Source: JBHGBM01 sp041946965 (lineage in GTDB: Bacteria > Acidobacteriota > Terriglobia > Bryobacterales > Bryobacteraceae). From it: a stretch of DNA of 64,000 bases. The stretch lies in the NCBI GenBank assembly GCA_041946965.1, contig JBHGBM010000003.1, forward strand, positions 62,001-126,000, written 5' to 3'. The notes beneath the pieces are model-generated. The model saw nothing but the letters and a program-made list of their open reading frames with translations, was not told the origin of the DNA and did no database searches. The translations under genes were made by a program, and so were the position numbers. Positions within the stretch are counted from its first letter, which is position 1; every line of letters starts with the position of its first letter. Below, in pieces: positions 60,932-64,000 of the stretch.

Positions 60932-60950
60932 CGTTCCACGCGATGGAACG
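60932..60950. promoter_or_regulatory. Inverted repeat between divergent receptor genes
   Basis: CGTTCCA-CGCGA-TGGAACG is a perfect 7-5-7 inverted repeat between two divergent TonB-dependent receptor genes, 45 nt before the plus-strand ATG and about 56 nt upstream of the minus-strand -35 box. It may be a regulator site; no regulator gene is adjacent. Confidence 0.45.
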
Positions 60951-60994
60951 ACTATCGCGGACGGCGCGGAACCGGATTATGCTGAACCTTCGTT

Positions 60995-63900
60995 ATGTCC
61001 AACCTGAAAACCGCATTCGCAATCCTTCTGGCGTGCGCCGCCTGCTTTGCCCAGGAGTTCCGGGCTTCGATATCCGGGCAGGTGACCGACGCGCAGTCCG
61101 CCGCCATCCCCGGGGCGAAGGTAACGGCCACCAACGTGGAAACCGGCGCCGTCCACCAGACCGTCAGCACCGTGGAGGGCCAGTACACCATCCCGTTTCT
61201 GCCGCCCGGCTTCTATCGCGTCGCCGCCACGGCCGAGGGTTTCAAGCAGTACGTGCGGGAGAAGATCCGGGCCAGCGCGAATGAGCGCGTGCGGCTCGAT
61301 ATCCCGCTCGAAGTGGGCGCCCTCAGCGAATCGGTCACGGTGACCGCCGAGGCGCCGATGCTCGAAAGCGCCACGGGTTCCAGCGGGCAGGTAATCAACA
61401 CCCGGCAGATCGAGAACATGCCGCTCAACGGCCGCACGCCGTTCATCCTGGCGCAACTGGCCTTCGGCGTGATTCCCGATGCGGACCCCAAGAACACGCG
61501 CCCGTTCGATAACGCCGCGGTCTCCGACATCTCCATGGGCGGCTCCCCCGGGCGCAGCAACGAAATGCTGCTCGACGGCGGACCCGACGTGCAGGCCAAG
61601 GGCGGACAGGTGGCCTACAATCCGCCGGTGGACGCCGTGCAGGAAGTGAAGGTGGAGACCTTCCAGGCCGACGCCGCCTACGGCCACACCGGCGGCGGCA
61701 CGGTGAACCTGATCCTGAAGAGCGGCACCAACGCGCTGCACGGCGCGGCCTACTGGTACAACCAGCAGTCGCGCTTTGCGGCCACGCCGTTTTTCACCAA
61801 TCGCGCAGGCCAGAAGAAGAGCGACCCGCTCTACCACCAGTACGGCGCCAACGCCGGCGGCCCCATCGCGCGCGACAGGCTGTTCTTCTACTTCGCCTTC
61901 GAGGGCATGAAGAACGACCGGCCGTCCCCCACTTCCACCACCGTCCCCACAGCTGAGGAGCGCGGCGGCGATCTCTCCGCGCTGTTGAAAGTGGGCAACA
62001 GCTACCAGATTTACGACCCGCTCACCGGGACGCGCGAGGGCACACGTGTACGGCGCCAGCCGTTCGCGGGCAACATCATCCCCGCCGCACGCATCAGCCC
62101 GATCGCGAAGAACTACATGCAGTATTACCCGGCGCCCAACCAGCAGGGCCAGGCGGACGGCCAGAACAATTACCTGACCCCCAAGATCGAGCACAACAGC
62201 TTCGATAACGAACTGGGCCGCGTCGATTACATCCTGGGCGAAAAGCACAAACTGTTCGCCAATTTCCGCCACAACAACCGGGACATCCGGGCCCAGAACC
62301 TGTTCGACAATATCGCCACCGGCGAGCAGTCCGGCCGCAAGAACTGGGGCGGAATGATCGACGACGTCTACACCATCACCCCCACCACGGTGCTCGACAC
62401 GCGCTTCAACTGGACGCGTTTCACCGGCTACATCGGGCAGGCCAGCGACGGCTTCGATATGACCCGGCTCGGCTTCCCGCAGGCGCTGGCGGCGTCCGTG
62501 ACCAGGGCCATGATGCCGATGGTGAATGTGGGCCGCTTCAACGCGCTGGGGCACTCGAAAGGCAGCAATACGCCGGGCGACAGTTTCCAGGTCTTCTCCA
62601 GCGTGACGCGCGTCGCCGGACGCCACACCCTGAAGGCCGGAGCGGACCTGCGCATGGTGCGCACCCACTCCACCAATTTCGCTAACGGCAGCGGCAGCTA
62701 CACGTTCGGCTCGGAGTGGACGCGCGGGCCGCTGGATAACGCCAGCTCCGCGCCGCTGGGCCAGGACCTGGCTTCATTCCTGTTGGGGCTGCCCACCGGC
62801 GGCACCTTCGACGTGAACGCATCGGCCAGCGACCAGGGCCGCTACTACGCTTTCTTCCTTCAGGACGACGTGCGGGTGCGGCGCAACCTGACACTCAACC
62901 TCGGCATCCGGCACGAACGCGATCTCGCGTTGACAGAGCGCTTCAACCGTGCCGTGAACGGGTTCGACTTCGGCGCCGCCAGCCCCATCAGCTCCGCCGC
63001 CGCGGCGGCTTACGCCAGGGCGCCGATCGCCGAGCTGCCCGCCTCGCAGTTCCGCACCATGGGCGGCCTGACCTTCGCCGGGCCCAACAACCGTGCTTTG
63101 TACCGCACCGGGGCGCGCTACTTCAGCCCGCGGCTCGGCTTCGCCTGGACCGCGACGCCCAAGCTGGTGGTGCGCGGCGGCGTGGGCGTGTTCTTCTTCC
63201 CGCTGGCGGGCAGCTATTACCAGACCGGTTTCACGGCGACCACGCCGCTGGTGGCGACGCTCGACGGCTATCTCACGCCCAACGTCACGCTGGCGAACGG
63301 CTTCCCCAACGGCCCCTCGAAGCCGGTGGGCTCCGCCGCCGGCCTTGCCACCAACCTCGGCCAGTCGGTCAGCTTCTACAGCCCGGACCCGCGCAACGCT
63401 TACAGCATCCGCTGGAACCTGAGCATCCAGCGCGAGATCGCTTCCAACCTGTTGGTGGAGATCGGGTACATGGGCAGCCACTCGCTGCACATGGAGACTT
63501 CGCAGCAGCTCAACTTCGTGCCGCGGAACTACCTGGCTCAGGGCCTGGTGCGCGATCAGGCCGTGATCAACATGCTGACCGCGAATGTCACGAATCCCTT
63601 TGCGGGACTGATCCCCGGAACCTCGCTCAACGGCAGCACCGTGCAGCGCAACCAGCTTCTGAAACCGTACCCGCAATTCAGCGGCGTGACACAGGCCGGC
63701 ATCAGCGCGGGGAGTTCCTACTTCCACATGCTCCAGGCGCGGGTGGAGAAGCGCTTTTCGCACGGCATCCAGTTCATGAGTAACTTCGCCTGGTCGAAGA
63801 TGATGCAACAGCTCTCGCGGCTGAACGATTCCGACCCATTCTTCGAAAAGCGCGTGGCGGACGAGCACCGGCCCTACCGGCTGGTGACCAGCCTGAGCTA

Positions 63901-64000
63901 CGACCTGCCGTTCGCCAGAGGCAGGGAGCTGTGGCGGCGCCTGGCGGGCGGCTGGACGGTGAACGCCATCTCGACCCAGCAGGCGGGCGCGCCGCTCGGC
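60995..64000 (+). CDS. TonB-dependent receptor with carboxypeptidase-regulatory-like domain (4), partial
   Basis: The gene starts at ATG 60995 and runs off the right edge with 1002 codons still open. Translation by hand shows a signal peptide (FAILLACAACFAQ), a beta-sandwich domain (SGQVTDAQSAAIPGAKVTA, residues about 27-110), a plug with NEMLLDGGPDVQAKGGQ and KSGTNALHGAAYWY, then barrel segments; the last visible part (SYDLPFARGRELWRRLAGG) is normal for the region about 100-150 residues before the C-terminus in this type. It is divergent from receptor 3 across a 170-nt region. The ribosome site is weak. Identification is firm; the end is unseen. Confidence 0.93.
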   Translation, partial: MSNLKTAFAILLACAACFAQEFRASISGQVTDAQSAAIPGAKVTATNVETGAVHQTVSTVEGQYTIPFLPPGFYRVAATAEGFKQYVREKIRASANERVRLDIPLEVGALSESVTVTAEAPMLESATGSSGQVINTRQIENMPLNGRTPFILAQLAFGVIPDADPKNTRPFDNAAVSDISMGGSPGRSNEMLLDGGPDVQAKGGQVAYNPPVDAVQEVKVETFQADAAYGHTGGGTVNLILKSGTNALHGAAYWYNQQSRFAATPFFTNRAGQKKSDPLYHQYGANAGGPIARDRLFFYFAFEGMKNDRPSPTSTTVPTAEERGGDLSALLKVGNSYQIYDPLTGTREGTRVRRQPFAGNIIPAARISPIAKNYMQYYPAPNQQGQADGQNNYLTPKIEHNSFDNELGRVDYILGEKHKLFANFRHNNRDIRAQNLFDNIATGEQSGRKNWGGMIDDVYTITPTTVLDTRFNWTRFTGYIGQASDGFDMTRLGFPQALAASVTRAMMPMVNVGRFNALGHSKGSNTPGDSFQVFSSVTRVAGRHTLKAGADLRMVRTHSTNFANGSGSYTFGSEWTRGPLDNASSAPLGQDLASFLLGLPTGGTFDVNASASDQGRYYAFFLQDDVRVRRNLTLNLGIRHERDLALTERFNRAVNGFDFGAASPISSAAAAAYARAPIAELPASQFRTMGGLTFAGPNNRALYRTGARYFSPRLGFAWTATPKLVVRGGVGVFFFPLAGSYYQTGFTATTPLVATLDGYLTPNVTLANGFPNGPSKPVGSAAGLATNLGQSVSFYSPDPRNAYSIRWNLSIQREIASNLLVEIGYMGSHSLHMETSQQLNFVPRNYLAQGLVRDQAVINMLTANVTNPFAGLIPGTSLNGSTVQRNQLLKPYPQFSGVTQAGISAGSSYFHMLQARVEKRFSHGIQFMSNFAWSKMMQQLSRLNDSDPFFEKRVADEHRPYRLVTSLSYDLPFARGRELWRRLAGGWTVNAISTQQAGAPLG

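Noticed and set aside
60977..62668. 563-codon minus-strand frame at the right end
   Set aside because: It lies antisense to the partial receptor 4, which translates into recognisable receptor motifs throughout.
1..64000. tRNA, rRNA, CRISPR array, insertion sequence or prophage
   Set aside because: No cloverleaf, rRNA motif, regularly spaced repeat, transposase, integrase or phage protein was seen on either strand.

Overview
This 64 kb window is GC-rich, almost fully coding chromosome. It most likely comes from an acidobacterium of the Solibacter/Bryobacter type. That assignment rests on gene content: four very long TonB-dependent receptors with an N-terminal carboxypeptidase-regulatory-like domain and no SusD partner, a VWFA-related protein of the acidobacterial type, many secreted sulfatases and glycosidases, and an unusual number of enzymes starting with a twin-arginine (Tat) signal. 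No rRNA, tRNA, CRISPR array, insertion sequence or prophage was seen. Position 1 lies inside nuoL, and the last gene runs off the right edge.

Layout. 1-5120: end of the complex I operon (nuoL-nuoM-nuoN), with a beta-propeller glycosidase translationally coupled behind nuoN. 5127-6441: a Tat-exported creatininase-family gene preceded by a structured leader with an intrinsic terminator and a repeated Shine-Dalgarno element, and one possible 43-aa gene. 6442-19782: mixed housekeeping and secreted genes (heparinase-like protein, FabH, SprT-like metalloprotein, acetylesterase, hybrid histidine kinase, aldo/keto reductase, NPP-type phosphodiesterase, VWFA protein, rhomboid protease, Gfo/Idh/MocA oxidoreductase). 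19829-26105 (minus strand): one likely operon of an enolase-superfamily enzyme, a sulfatase and a PotABCD-type ABC importer. 26137-32276: a self-regulated tetR-tolC-hlyD-RND efflux operon whose promoter holds a perfect 20-bp palindrome shared with the divergent operon.

32285-48355: a carbohydrate region with a signal-bearing DegT aminotransferase, two coupled amidohydrolases (one stripped of metal ligands), two GH29 alpha-L-fucosidases, a second sulfatase, a plant-like GDP-mannose 3,5-epimerase coupled to a compact GHMP-kinase-like protein, a TonB-dependent receptor, and a complete glycyl radical enzyme with a Tat-like signal. 48369-60824 (minus strand): a polysaccharide-utilisation-like operon of receptor, CehA-type metallohydrolase, receptor, DUF2264 protein and clan GH-A glycosidase. 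60995-64000: a divergent fourth receptor.

Taken together, the second half looks like equipment for binding, desulfating and cutting fucose- or galactose-containing sulfated glycans, and for rebuilding L-sugars as GDP-sugars. The most unusual observations are the apparent export of cofactor-dependent enzymes normally found in the cytoplasm (glycyl radical enzyme, PLP aminotransferase, AKR, enolase superfamily), and the candidate RNA switch upstream of the creatininase-family gene. Functional links are inferred from position and family; nothing here was tested by database search.
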